Part shown: positions 28,585 through 40,496 of the stretch, one piece after another
Position numbering within the stretch: the stretch's first letter is position 1
Layout of the letters: every line of letters begins with the position of its first letter
Assembly (NCBI GenBank): GCA_012656075.1
Contig: JAAKBF010000263.1
Coordinates: forward strand, 1-64,000
Direction: 5' to 3'
Length of the DNA: 64,000 nt
Source: Phytophthora hibernalis
Lineage: Eukaryota > Oomycota > Peronosporomycetes > Peronosporales > Peronosporaceae
Notes under the pieces: generated by a model
What the model was told of the DNA's origin: nothing
Seen by the model: the letters and a program-made list of their open reading frames with translations, nothing else
Databases searched by the model: none
Position numbers and translations under genes: made by a program

Positions 28585-30840
28585 GTTTTATGTATTTATA
28601 TGAAAGTTTGTATTGAATAAAATATATTCTCAAAATATTCCAACCAAATATGGTCAGATTAAGTCGGAAAACGACAGGTTTTCTAAACGATCAGTCATTG
28701 GTTAAATTACGAGATGTAGGTCATTTGCTATTGGTTTAAAACGTGCGTGACAGCCTTTTCATGTCAAGCATGGTTGGAATAGAGTGGGTATTATACCATA
28801 ACTTTTTTCCAATGGGCTAACGACGGGCCCGTTAGTCCACTGGAAGTTCCACCAGTCTGGAACAATCTCTGGAACACTGTGTATTTGCATATCCTGATGA
28901 AAGTGACCCGACTTCGTTTAGCATATTTGAGATGTGTGCAAGTTTCCGTTAAAATCTGCATTTCACATCTCGATCCCTGTAGGGGTTTCCCATGGCAATG
29001 GCGGAGTCACGCAAGCGTGCTTGGAAGCGCCAAAGCCTCCTTCGCTCAAGTTCCAAGGTTCAAGTCGTGGACGCTATGGGAAAGAAAAGAGAGACAATAC
29101 ATACGACCACTCGATAGGATTGAAGGCAACGAGTGGCACCTCCTCCCTCAAAGGAGAGTATGTGTAGATAGGGTGCATCAAGTGTTGCGCGGAGTTTAAA
29201 AACCATCCCCATCGCGAGTATGGCACTCGATCTCGGTCGCAGTGATTTGCATGACTCGATGAAACCCTTTATTATTAATAATATGTTCTTTTGGCGCGCG
29301 CAAAGGGTTGCGCGTTGTTCCAGAGTGTGAGTCCACAAAACTTAAGCTCAAAAGCGGATCTAGAACAAGAAAATTGGATCTAGCGACATTAGTCCAAAAG
29401 TGCCGCGTTGGTCCGGACTCTAAAGGTCTTTAATAGAGAACATTAGTTCTGGAATAACTCGTGGTTTTGGAATAAAACTCGAGATAATCCAACGTCTGCT
29501 GGACCTTATTAATAAGTATTGGAACATCGTGCGGTAATTTATCCGTCCGAATATTCGGTGTGTCGTTATTCCAAGAATTAAAGTTCTCTATTATTCTTAA
29601 ATGAAACTACCCCTTAGATAGGCATATTTTGTAAAGCTTCGGGCAACCGTCGGTGAAATTGTAATTACAAATCAGGATATCACGGCCTAGAGGATCATCT
29701 GTACCAGATCACAGAGCCGTCTTGTGTACCCGGTAGTTACGGGGCGTACGAAGTGGAATACGTGTAGTGTCCTGAGTAGCTATGGAGACGCCTTAAAAGA
29801 CAGCGAAACAATTGCAAAACTAAATTAATACTATTGGGGTTTGCTCGTATTTTGCCCCTCCAAAATACTGAATATGTCGCAGTCCGTTTTATATAAATCA
29901 TTCTTGGTCGTATTTAGTCGGTAGTCTATTTTGCTCTTTTGTCCTACTCTGAGCACGTCGCCCCTCAAATCGCACTTCTTCACGCCACCCAAATCGACTG
30001 AGCTTCCCCACCAGAAACGCCCGACGCCCACTGCGAGGAGCCCACGAGTATGAGAGGCCCGGGGTCCCACGAGTTTGAACCTCCTCCTGTTAGCAGTATG
30101 TGATTAGCTAACAGTGGTTGCTTGTCCGTGTCAGTTTGAGATGGTTGCTGGAGAAGGCAAAGCGCGTGTTGGCGCCCCGAACTCCTCGCCATTTGGCATC
30201 CTGACCTCGCCATATGTGCACTACGAGCTGTCAAGGCCATTCACAGGCACCCTCTCCCCTGTGGCCACCTGGCGAGAGATGGTAAGGTGCACAATACCAT
30301 TCAAAGCGTATGGTTCCCCGATGGTGGGTTTCCTTGACGAGACCTTGCATACGTGTTCAGGTATTGAATGCAGACTCAAGTGGCGACCAGGTGAAATGTT
30401 TATCTACACACCATGATATCGCTACAGTGATTACACAGTTTGTTGATGGTGTATGCTTTTGCTTAGAGCCACACGTTCCGAACCATTTGGTGTACCGTTC
30501 CGAGAGCAGTTTCGAAGGCAACACGCGGCTCTGCCGTATTGTTAATACTCTGCCGCAATGCTTTCAATTCAGTACAAGGTATTATACAGCGCTGCATTGT
30601 ATCAGTGGTGCTCGTCGGTTCTCATGATGATTGTTGTTATGTGGTCTTGTAGAATGCCAATGTTAATAAATCACTTCTGCTCAACCACTTCCCAAGTTGC
30701 TCTATTAAGCGAAGTTGCCTGTTTTTAAAGTCGGAACTAATTCTAAGTTAATCAACTCACCAACCATCTCTGCTCTATCAGGAAACGCGCTCCCTCGTGT
30801 GCTGGAAGCTGTGTTGACAATCCGCGTCGGGGAGCCACAT
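28585..30840. other. Repeat-island spacer, nothing recognised
   Basis: AT-rich and locally GC-rich sequence with only short, motif-free frames on both strands. I see no conserved protein, RNA gene or clear terminal repeat. Confidence 0.4.
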
Positions 30841-31608
30841 GGAACACGACGTGGAGGCTGAAAAAAGAGGTCATGTTCGACGTTGAAGACGGTTATGCGG
30901 TCTTCCGTGAGAAGTGTCTGGCGAGGTTTGCAGCACTTGTCGTAAGCACTGAGCTGGGTCGAAGACACATTGAATTGCAAGAGGACTCGGATATCTACTT
31001 GAAGTGGCGACGAATGATAAACAGGCCGACTACATGAGGTTATCGGCCAATAACTTCGCATCCTCACTAATTCGGCGCTGGCGCCTTCGGACACCCACCG
31101 ACAAGGCGAACATCGCGGCATTCCGCTTCGACGCATTCCTCTACGTAGCGAATGGGGCCCCACCACCTGCAAACTTTCACCGCGCGACATAAGGTCGTGT
31201 GGATCAGGCTCGGCTTCAGAAAATCGCCCATGAAGCCGCGAACGCTGTGCAGTTCGGGTCAATTGCTGCGCATCATTTGGACATTGTGAACGCTCGACTT
31301 CCCGACAACGCTCCCTTCGAAGTACCGGCGGATAAAACAACCGCCCAGGCAATTGAGCTGGACCGGCAGCGCGCAGCACTTGAAGCTGACGTCGCAGCAC
31401 ATGACCAGTAGCGCAACCGGCAAACAGCTATCATGACCGTCCAGTTAAATGGTACTTGGGTTCCTGTTGAGGTTGACGTCATTTCTATGCGCCGCGCCAT
31501 CGGGCTCCCGGACCACGATATTTTTACGGGAGGCAGCTTCCATGAACGACTGCCAGATATCACACCTACTAATCCTGAGCTTGAGGATGTCGATCACATT
31601 GATAGTTA
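30841..31608 (+). pseudogene. Unrecognised coding remnant, three frames
   Basis: Three successive plus-strand frames look coding by composition: MFDVEDGYAVFREKCLARFA to IYLKWRRM, then NDKQADYMRLSANNFASSLI to YVANGAPPP, then DQARLQKIAHEAANAVQFGS to AALEADVAAHDQ. A last stretch ends LPDITPTNPELEDVDHIDS. Stops and shifts separate them. I do not recognise the family; it may be a decayed mobile-element or multicopy oomycete gene. Confidence 0.35.
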
Positions 31609-31812
31609 GAACGAGCTCGCACGCGAAGAAGAAGACCCACTCTAGCTTCATCTTTAAGAAGAAAACAAATTAATGCCATTTCGTTTAGCTACTCCTGCTG
31701 ATCAAATTGTCGAACGTCTCATCCCGCAATCAAGTCCATAAGTATCCGCAGTGCTAAAAAGTTCCGAAGCAGCCATTTTGATTTCGTCTCGTGCAGTGTC
31801 GCATCGCCACGT

Positions 31813-32702
31813 CTAAAACGAGTTGGGGTGCAAAGGGAACACCAGGTTTGCCTGCCGCTGAAGCCATCGTTTCAGGTAGCCGAAGCAGGGCTCGATAGGA
31901 TTCAGCTGAGGGCAGTACGGGGGCAGGAAAAGGAGTCGAGCACCGCATGCATGAACCACATCTTGGAGCTCAGAATACGCATGAATGTTTGCGTTATCCA
32001 GTATCACGATCGAGCGAGGCAAAGGCCACGGATTGCGATGCGACACCACATGCTTCATGAACGCAGTATGAAACTTAGCTCGTGTAAACGTACCTTCAGT
32101 CCACTCCCACCCAAAGAAACCTCCGACATCTAGTGCCGCCATAATAGACAGCCTCTTGCCTCTTCGAAAAGGTAGTCGAACGATGGCGGGTGTGTTTCTT
32201 GTCGACCACCCGTACCTTCGGTATGCATGGTGGCCATCTTTCGCTGTCTCGTCAATAAAAACGAGTTGCTCTGCGTAGGAATACAGCGCCAGAAGCTTGT
32301 CACGATAAATGTTTATCTCCGTAGGAACTGCTTCTCGGGTTGCTTTTGACAATACCTTTCGACTTAAATTAAGGTCAAAGTTGAGCACGCGGCAGATAGT
32401 CAACGTTGAAACGTTTTGTACCTCTGTAAAATGTCTGGTAACGTAGCATTGAAGTTCCTCTATGAAAAAGTCGGGTGCATCTCCACATACGCCAAAACTG
32501 CCTTGAGAATCATTGGAAGCCATCGGACATGCTTCTTCTTCTCATTTTTGTCATTAACAATGCCGTCGCGCAGACAAAGCTTGTACCACCGTCGAATTGT
32601 ACGCAGCTTAGGACCGAACAGCTCCGAGACTTGCGCAACAGGAATATCGTACACGTGGAGGAGAGCAACCTCCCTCCAGCGGAAGTCGTCCGCGTAAGTC
32701 AT
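31813..32702 (-). CDS. Tc1/mariner-type DDE transposase, one frameshift
   Basis: From the Met at 32702 (MTYADDFRWREVALLHVYDI) an N-terminal helix-turn-helix is followed by VSELFGPKLRTIRRWYKL. The AAAAA run at 32465-32469 (plus strand) is one base short; with one more the frame continues and the protein is 296 residues. The catalytic domain has the first Asp in VFIDETAKDGHHAYRRYGW, the second in IVILDNANIH and the Glu in PPYCPQLNPIE, the DDE_3 layout. It cuts and pastes its own element. Terminal repeats could not be identified nearby. Confidence 0.82.
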
Positions 32703-33855
32703 TGGCTGACTGAGTTGGATGAACAATGAACCAGCACTGCTGGTGAGTGGAGTCTGTCCTTTTCGGTAGCCAACCAATTTTGCCGAAGTAAAGCGGCAAA
32801 ACAGATTTTTATATCTGACCGGTTATAGCTCTTAGACCCACCCCTTTGGTGTTACATCGAGGCAGATGAAAATACAAACCGGACCTGTTAAACATTTCGG
32901 AGCTGTCATTTCGGATATCGGACCCTCTGTGTTTTGCCAAAATATTTGCAAACCACAATAAAATATTAAAACATGCATTAATATTTGACTTCTGCTCCAT
33001 GGCAGCATGAAACCCGTTGCATACCCTCCTCCGGCTCTACCGTTGCAGGAACGACGGCGCGTAAACAACAGCGGTTTGATACATAATATGCAAGACGCGT
33101 GATCCGAGAGTGACCAACAGTCGAAAGCAAACACGGCGATCAACATGTGCATGTACTATAATACATGTACATTTAGTAAGCGATGACTGGCCGTGAGTGC
33201 AGTCAAAATCGCCTGCAACGCGCCATTCTCAACCGGGTCCGTCGTATCATATCGCAGCGCACAGTTTTGTACCATGCGGCCGCATGGGGACATCTGCATC
33301 TGCCTTTTACATATGCCGCCGAACTTCAATTGGCTTCACACTTGTGGATCTATTCATTTGTAGGGAGAGTTCGCATAGAATACAAGCGCGCAGCGCGTTT
33401 TTCGCACATAGTAGACGAACTTAAATCGAGTGAGGCAGCTACTTATGCTTCGTGCTCAAGCCTCCATTGTAAAACTTGGAGATCCTCCAGAAATCCTGTA
33501 TCTTCGCAAACCTAAACCAGCCGAAATAGATTCTCGGATTTTGATTCTTTCACTTTCCGGCCAGGCGCCTCTTTTTGTTTGCGGTCAACAAATCAATCCG
33601 AATTCGCTATTTGGGTTCATGCGGCCGCATGCGACGAAAAATTCCGGTTGAGAATGAACCTTACTTATAATTTATTAATAATACCACCGCATCATCAATC
33701 AATGTTGGAGCCATGCCCCGTCAACAAGACATTTACACATCTGGTACCCCATGATCATTTCCGCGCCACAGCGAGGAGATCTCTAGTACTGTACTGTACT
33801 GTAATACTTCCCGGTGTCGACTCAGTTCCATGCCATCCCACCGAGCTACTCAACA
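32703..33855. other. Spacer between transposase and reductase gene
   Basis: No gene recognised. The 14-bp palindrome CATGCGGCCGCATG occurs twice, near 33275 and 33618. Confidence 0.4.
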
Positions 33856-33870
33856 ATCACTTTCCAATTT
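33856..33870 (+). promoter_or_regulatory. Oomycete initiator-like element of the reductase gene
   Basis: ATCACTTTCCAATTT matches the oomycete Inr consensus GCTCATTYYNCAWTTT at most positions and lies 60 bp upstream of the ATG. Confidence 0.5.
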
Positions 33871-33929
33871 GCCTCCGCATCCCAATCGGGACCGTATCAC
33901 CAAGCCAACCTAGCACCCACCACCTCACC

Positions 33930-34984
33930 ATGGCGACCACCACCAAGATGCCCTACCGCTTCCTCGGCAACTCCGGTCTACTCGTGTCCAAGCTCTCGCT
34001 CGGCTCGTGGATGGGTCGCGAGGAGAAGTACACGGATGAAGCGTGGTACGAGATGATGGCCACGGCTTTCAAACACGGCATTAATTTCTTCGACAATGCC
34101 GAATCGTACGGCTCGGGTCAGGCGGAGGAGAACATGGGCGGTGCCATCCAGAAGGGGCTTGCCGATGGCGTCTGGAGTCGTGAGGACCTCGTGATCACCA
34201 CCAAGCTCTTCAACGGCAACAAGGAGTTCATGGAGTGCGGTCCCAACGACCAGGGTCTGAGCCGCAAACACATCGTGGAAGGCACGAAGTCATCGCTAGC
34301 TCGACTTCAGCTCGAGTATGTGGATGTCATCTACTGCCACCGTCAGGACCCGCACACGCCGCTCGAGGAGACCGTGCGAGCCATGAACTACGTAATCGAG
34401 CAGGGCTGGGCATTCTACTGGGGAACGAGCCAGTGGCTCGCCAAGGACATCATCGAGGCGTGCGAGATCGCCGATCGCCTCGGCCTCATCCGCCCTGTCG
34501 TCGAGCAGTCCCAGTACAACATCTTCGTGCGCAACAAGGTCGAGTACGAGTACGTTGACTTGTACAGCAAGTACAAGTTGGGACTCACCACTTGGGCTCC
34601 ACTCGCCTACGGCACTCTCACGGAAAGTACAGCGCCGGCAAGCCCGAGGGTTCGCGCTTCACGTCGGGTATGTTCAAGGCCGGTCCTCTCGCGGACAGTT
34701 TCGATGAGCACGTGGCCATGGCCGACAAGTTCAAGCCTATCGCGGAGGAGCTTGGCTGCTCGCTCGCGCAAATGTCCATCGCCTGGGCCGCCTCCAACGA
34801 CAACGTCTCGACGGTCATGGTCGGTGCCAGCCGCAAGTCGCAGCTTGAGGACAACCTGAAGGCGCTGGACTTTGTGAACAAGATCACGCCGGACGTCAAG
34901 GCCAAGATCGATGCCATCGTCAACTTCGTGCCGACGGTTCCCGAGATCGACCAGTTCACGTTCGTGCGCACGCGTCACCTGTAA
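33930..34984 (+). CDS. Aldo/keto reductase, voltage-gated K+ channel beta-subunit type (one frameshift)
   Basis: With one base added at GG 34622-34623 the protein is 351 residues. It starts at the ATG at 33930 (ATTTKMPYRFLGNSGLLVSK). The AKR barrel features are FFDNAESYGSGQAEENMGGA, with the catalytic Asp and Tyr, then LVITTKL, LQLEYVDVIYCHRQDPHTPL, the substrate-side GTSQWLA, VVEQSQYN, WAPLAYGTLTG and the NADPH-binding MVGASRKSQLEDNLKAL. The sequence belongs with the Kv-beta-like reductases (AKR6 group) that use NADPH and can sit on potassium channels. No channel gene is nearby. The real substrate is unknown. The shift is most likely a missed G in a run, since both halves are well conserved. 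Confidence 0.9.
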
Positions 34985-35364
34985 TCGGGCGACAGTGTTG
35001 TGAGTCATCACTTGTGAGTGCTCCATCGTCGGGGACTTGTAGGCTACCAGTCGTAGGAGAGGCGGTAAATTTGGTATTGACGCTAGCACTGGGTTGGATA
35101 CGGACAGCGAAGCGATGGGCGTTAGCTCTGATAGACTTTCAAATGCTAAACCAAGAACTTTTGTCAAGCCGAGTTCGAAAATTCAAAATAGTAATCCCTT
35201 CGGAGTACTACAGTAGTACATTACTATTTCGTCGATTCGCCTCTGTCGGCAGAATCTGAAGTAAACACCAAGCCACATAAACACTGTCGGTTTAAATTAA
35301 TACCCCGCCAGCAGTCATGTAGGGGTAGCGTCAGTTTAGAATTCTCTGTCGTAACCACCGGACG

Positions 35365-36785
35365 ATGAGTTTCTTACCGCAGGAAGGTGACAACGTCATG
35401 ACGCTACACGATGCTTTTGCGTTAATCGAACCAAGCGATGACATCAACAGGGACAGTGCTACGTTCCCTCCATTGGAGGAGATCGACGAGCTCTTTGGCT
35501 CCATGATGGAGTATTCGCCGGAAGTAGCGAAGAGTCACGAAAAGAAGAAGGCACAAAAACCAACAATGAAGACAGCGAAGAAGACAAAGGAGAAGAAAAA
35601 CGTGTGCGCAGTGCCGCCAGTTCGTCGACAGTGCTACAGCGGCGCAAGAAGGCCGAGATCTGGTCGCTAAGGGAACAAGCAACGGAGCTGCAGAAAGTTG
35701 TGAACCAATTGTCGAGTTCTGATGAGAACTCGGGAATTCTGAAACTGAACGCGAAGACGTACGCCGACGCGAAGGTTCGGGGTGAAAATATGTCTCAGTG
35801 GCAGCGCTGTGCAGTGGAGCAGTACGAAATGAGGAACAACTCGCAAAAGGTGAATCGCCAACTCAAGAGAATTCTGTCCCAGCAGTGGAATACGTCCGAG
35901 TCCTTACGCAAGATCCTTCAGAGACAATCTCTCGTCCATGTAAGTTGTTAAGCCTTAGTTGTTGCACTTAGCATGCGTACTCATTGTTATTCCTTAACTG
36001 CAGGACACGAACTACCTGATGAAACTCGAGTCACCTGGGCGCTTACATAGATCGCTTGCAGACGATGATATTCGCAGATGCATGGCACAGCTCGAGAGCG
36101 CGGTGGAGAACATGTACCTGCATTCTAATCCACCATTCGAAGTGACTTCGGCTACTTCCCCCTCGAGCATAAATACCATGGAGACCAGCTACAAGGAACA
36201 ACGCAAGGGTGATGTCGTCGAGTTCGTTGTTAGTACTCCGATGACCTGCTCCATGGCTGGGGCTAGCGACGTGATTTGGAACTATCTCAAAAAAGTGCAG
36301 GTGCGTTGTATTGGACAAAGTTGGCAATCTACGTTTGTCTAACTTTGCAACTATTCACTGTAGACACCCGGGAGCATACCGAATACGCTGCATATGATGA
36401 TTCCATGGGTGGTGACACACCTTGAAGAAACCTTCGAGTTCGAAAAGCTCCACTATATCCGAAAGTTCTCCGAGCCAGAGAAGATCACATTGGTCTGCTC
36501 CGACATTCTGCTACTGCGCTCGAAAGGGCTGAAGTTGTGCTCAAAGGGTTACACCACCATCACGCCACTACCAGCTGACCCGCTCCGTACGTGCGTCGTG
36601 CGCTCGGTACTCCAGCTTCGCGTCGACAACACATCCGACCATGTTTTCGCAAAAGACGTTGCGCTGGGAGCGTTGAGTAAAGCCATTCGACTTTTTGGCA
36701 GTCGGAACAAGCCAGGCTTGCCGATGAAGCTGTTCGTGTCTCCGGAGAATCTGCCGGTAGTGCACGAGACGTTATGTACATGTAG
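35365..36785 (+). CDS. bZIP-like protein with C-terminal START-like region, two introns
   Basis: Exons 35365-35939, 36004-36300 and 36364-36785. Intron 1 (GTAAGT...CTGCAG, 64 bp) and intron 2 (GTGCGT...TGTAG, 63 bp) are both phase 0. An acidic start and a Lys-rich stretch lead into a basic region and heptad leucines: LQRRKKAEIWSLREQATELQ. The rest (from YLHSNPPFEV to TTITPLPADPLRTCVV) is the START-like region found in many oomycete bZIP-type proteins. Two A/T runs (35596-35600 and 36692-36696) are each one base short; with both restored the exons total 432 codons. The end at 36785 is supported by the truncated copy at 16552-17214, which reads RLFWQSEQVRLVDEAARVS without a shift. A nuclear regulator is inferred. 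Confidence 0.7.
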
Positions 36786-37200
36786 ATGGCTGTAAATGAG
36801 GAGAAAGTCTTTCGGTTCTGCATGCCGTGAATGCAAGTTGTGAAGCCGCGAGTTTCAGAGGGAAGGAAACTCAGCACCTGTAGGCGAATCTTTTCTGTTG
36901 CCGTACATCTTTTCTAAAGAGTGCGATTAATGTGTTATGTGTTATCCATACTGGTTCTTTATCCGATCTATTGTCTCGGTGTAAATGTACATGGATGCCT
37001 TACACCGGCTTAGATGATCGAAGTTAGATCACAGGGTAGCTCGCTGAAATCCAAGTATGATTGATTACCATATGCGCAGGATACCTGGATAAAATGGATA
37101 TACGGACGGTTGGTTCAAGGTACTCAAACGCATTTACCCATATGCGTAAATGACTGCTTGGACACCAAACCAATTAATACTTGCATCCGACACCCTTCCA

Positions 37201-37217
37201 GCTTCATTAACCATTTT
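37201..37217 (+). promoter_or_regulatory. Initiator-like element of a START-FYVE gene
   Basis: GCTTCATTAACCATTTT resembles the oomycete Inr and lies 41 bp upstream of the ATG at 37258. Confidence 0.4.
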
Positions 37218-37257
37218 GACGCGAACCAGTCCACATCCTTCCAGACCATCCCAAATA

Positions 37258-38390
37258 ATGGTGAAGGCTCATTTCACTGCAAGCCCGTTCGGGAGACTGT
37301 CGCTCACATCCTCCGATGCCCGTGACCTGCTCAATGTCGTGAACGTCACTATGGATACGAGCTTGGAGCGATACGAAAACTATTGGTGGGTGGAGAAGAA
37401 GAAGATCGACCCAAGCAAGTGGAAGCTCATCAAGTCCAGGCGAACAATGAACACGTATATCCAGCAGCAACTCGATGACAACTCCGCATTGCCTTCATTA
37501 CTCGCCGTAGGAACTGCTGTCGGGACCATCGACGATGTCATGCTGGGTGCCGTCAACCCAACACTCGAGAGCATGCGCCTCAAGGCGTCGTACACTGACA
37601 GTCTTGGCTCTGAGGCTGTTCTTTCGAACGTCGTGATGCCGAGCGAGAAGGACCCGTTTCGGTCAGTGACGGTGAAGTGGGTGGAGCTCGACATGCCTTT
37701 TCAATCGGCTGGACTGGCCCAGAATCGTGACTACGTCTACGTTGAAGCCACCGGTATCACCGACACAGTCGACGGAGAGCGCGTTGGTTTCCACGTCCTG
37801 CACTCGGTGAACTTCCCGCAGACTCACAGTTTGCCCAATCGAGTTCGCGCCACCATGTCAATCAGTGCATTCTTCCGCCAAGTGCGCCCAGATCTAGTAG
37901 GCATTTACGTCACTGGGGTCGTGGATCCTGTCGGCAATGGTCCCGTTCGCCGTTTGGTGGTGTCAACCTTGTCCACCACTTTACATTCTACGCTTGAGTA
38001 CGCACGCTGTGGTCAAATGAGGAAGCTTGCCTGTGCACTAGATAACGTGTACTCTGAGGCAAAGGGGTTGGAGCGCCCGATTGGGGGCAGATCTGTGTTA
38101 CGTGCAACAAGGCAGTCACTCGACGAGGAGATGACATGGGGACATGCAGCGATTCGTGCAAGTTGTGTTTCGGCAAGATCTGTAGCACCTGCAAACTTCA
38201 GATCAAGCTGAGCTTCATGGGGACCGATTTTCGCCTGGCTCGGAGAAAGGTGGAGTTTTGCGCGGTGTGTTTGAACATTGCATTGCATGGCGATGCCTAT
38301 AAAGCGAGCAAAAGGCAGATCCGCAATAAATCACGCGCACCGAGAACGGTCCGCAAGATGTCAACGTTCTCGGAAGTAAGAATCGTCTAG
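37258..38390 (+). CDS. START domain protein with FYVE-like zinc finger (one frameshift)
   Basis: With one G added to the run 38083-38087 the protein is 377 residues, starting MVKAHFTASPFGRLSL. START-like core ~55-285 with LAQNRDYVYVEATG, GERVGFHVLHSVN and RVRATMSISAFFRQ. The finger, after the shift, has CVTC, CKLC, ICSTC and FCAVC, then a basic tail. Asp and Tyr positions differ from the group near 42-45 kb, so it is a separate branch, nearer to the 51-56 kb genes. It is the first member of the plus-strand array. Confidence 0.85.
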
Positions 38391-39034
38391 TAAGTGGACT
38401 CCTCCAAATGCACACTCGTGTTGACCGAATCTTTGACAGTCCTTATGTCCACATTGAGCACATTATGTCGATAACTTCGTAGTCTTTTCTTGAAATCGGC
38501 AGGGCAGAATCCAAATGCGTAGGTGCTTCGCTGCGGAGACTAAAGTGTCGTGGCTATTATGCGGGTGCTGTACATCTCCGCTGGAGACTTGCATTGTCGA
38601 GTTCGCGTTGATCGAGTGCACCCCACAACTGCAGCAGTAGCACAGCCCTGTCCAGACCAATCTAGCAGCGAGGCAAATGCAGTGATTTCAGCGATCGATG
38701 GCATGCTTGGCGAATGAGCAAGCCTGGCAACAACGTCTATTGATGTGCAAGCGAGGCAACAGATTCCTCGGCGACCCCGCCACGTCAGAGGGCAGCGTTG
38801 ATTCGCTGGCAGCGGCCAATCAACGCGAAGATTTACTAAAGTATTCCATGTCAAAGAAAACCAACGCCGCCTGCGACACGTGCACTTGACTTGCCGTCAC
38901 TATGCCTCTCCTGAGCAAGCAAAAACCGTCATCGCATAGCCGGGGTCGTCTCCTGTTATTGGTGCAAAACGCCAACGTACTAAACCGCAATTGGGTAAAA
39001 ACACGCGGATCCCTTTCCGATCTTTCCACTTGAG
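38391..39034. other. Intergenic, upstream of the mutase
   Basis: No coding frame with recognisable content. Confidence 0.45.
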
Positions 39035-39050
39035 TCTCAGTTCGCAATTT
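39035..39050 (+). promoter_or_regulatory. Oomycete initiator (Inr) of the mutase gene
   Basis: TCTCAGTTCGCAATTT fits GCTCATTYYNCAWTTT at all but about two positions, 41 bp before the ATG. This is the usual place and orientation for transcription starts in Phytophthora genes. Confidence 0.65.
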
Positions 39051-39091
39051 GCTAGCTTCCCCTCAAGTCTCCAGACATCAGACCCAGTAAC

Positions 39092-39873
39092 ATGGCTGCC
39101 AAGTACCAGCTCGTGCTCATCCGCCACGGCGAGAGCCAGTGGAACGTGGACAACAAGTTCACGGGCTGGCACGACGTGCCGCTGTCCGCCAAGGGCGAGC
39201 ACGAGTCGCACGACGCCGGCAAGGTGCTGCAGGCCGCGGGCTTCAAGTTCGACCTGGCATACACGTCGGTGCTCAAGCGCGCCATTAAGACGCTGTGGAA
39301 CATCCTGGAGGAGACGGACCTCATGTGGATCCCCGTGGTGCGCAACTGGCGCCTCAACGAGCGCCACTACGGCTCGCTCACGGGCCTCAACAAGCAGGAG
39401 ACGGTGGACAAGCACGGCATCGACAAGGTCATGATCTGGCGTCGCAGTTACGCTACGCCCCCTCCGTCACTGGAGGCCGACAGTCCGTTCTACCCGGGCA
39501 ACGACGTGAAGTACGCAGACGTACCTAAGGAGCTACTGCCCTTGGCCGAGTCGCTGGCCACGACGGGCGAGCGCGTGCTGCCCTACTGGGAGCAGACCAT
39601 CATTCCGTCCATCAAGGAGGGCAAGAAGGTCGTGATCGCGGCCCACGGTAACTCGCTGCGTGCGCTGGTCAAGCACCTGGACAACATCCCCGAGGACTCG
39701 ATCACGGGCCTCAACATCCCCACGGGCGTGCCCTCGTGTACGACCTGGACGAGAACTTCAAGCCTGTGCCCCACAAGGACGCCATCGCGCCGCTCTCGGC
39801 CTACTACGTGGGCAACCAGGAAGAGATCAAGGCGCGCATCGCCGGCGTCGCCAACCAGACCAAGGCCAAGTAG
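39092..39873 (+). CDS. Phosphoglycerate mutase, cofactor-dependent (one frameshift)
   Basis: Glycolytic enzyme that interconverts 3- and 2-phosphoglycerate with a 2,3-bisphosphoglycerate primer. The N-terminal RHGESQWN holds the phosphohistidine, then TGWHDVPLSAKGEHES, YTSVLKRAIKTLW, WRLNERHYGSLTGLNKQE, FY-type YPGNDVKYADVP and the second catalytic His in VIAAHGNSLRALV follow. The frame shifts at CCC 39731-39733; with one C added the last part (VYDLDENFKPV to ANQTKAK) is in frame and the protein has 260 residues, as usual for dPGM. There is no N-terminal extension, so a cytosolic form is likely. It is very GC-rich at third positions, as is the pyruvate kinase, which fits high expression. Confidence 0.93.
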
Positions 39874-40451
39874 ACGTCTTGCTGGACAGGTGGCCTCGGG
39901 TGAGTAGGTTGCCCTCACTCGCACATAGAGCGCTTCGCTGTGTAATTTCTTAACAAAACTCGTTGATCGTTGACAGAAAGGTGGATGTGGAGTTGCTTTG
40001 CTGTGAAAGGAGACCAGTGCAGGTATTAATACTGACTGGTTGAGTGCATACGAAAGATATTAATACGTTGTTCGCTGCATCAGGCATCCGCTGCAAAAGA
40101 CAGACGACCAAATGCTCATAGTAATACTACTTTGTTATACCCGTGCTACAGGAATTTATAGTGAGTCGCGCGTGCAAGTAAGTCAGTCCCGATGATATTG
40201 AAGACGACCACGTGGTTCGTCCAACACCTGGACACGGCTGTTCATTTTTCGTGGCTTTCGTGGAGCAAGCCGAAGACACCGAAAGCACTAATCGGGTCAG
40301 AACTTGCGGTTTGGATAGTCGTGTACAAGCAAAAGTGAAGAAGCAGCGCTTTCTGGTATCACTCATGGCAAGTACTGTATTTGGTGATCCTCGAGCAATG
40401 TGCCTGCTGTTTCGTTGTTGTTGGAACTTGTGGAAATGCGGATCAGGGAAG
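39874..40451. other. Intergenic spacer
   Basis: No gene recognised. Confidence 0.45.
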
Positions 40452-40464
40452 TCATTCGCCATTT
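40452..40464 (+). promoter_or_regulatory. Initiator-like element of a START-FYVE gene
   Basis: TCATTCGCCATTT, close to the oomycete Inr core, 33 bp upstream of the ATG at 40497. Confidence 0.45.
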
Positions 40465-40496
40465 GAACTGCTTCCGTACACTTCACGGAGACCGAG

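Noticed and set aside
30705..31400. 231-codon minus-strand frame
   Set aside because: Antisense to a more coding-like remnant; Arg/Pro/Ser-rich composition typical of a shadow frame.
33275..33631. Two copies of CATGCGGCCGCATG as terminal repeats of an element
   Set aside because: Only the 14-bp palindrome is shared; the flanks do not match in either orientation.
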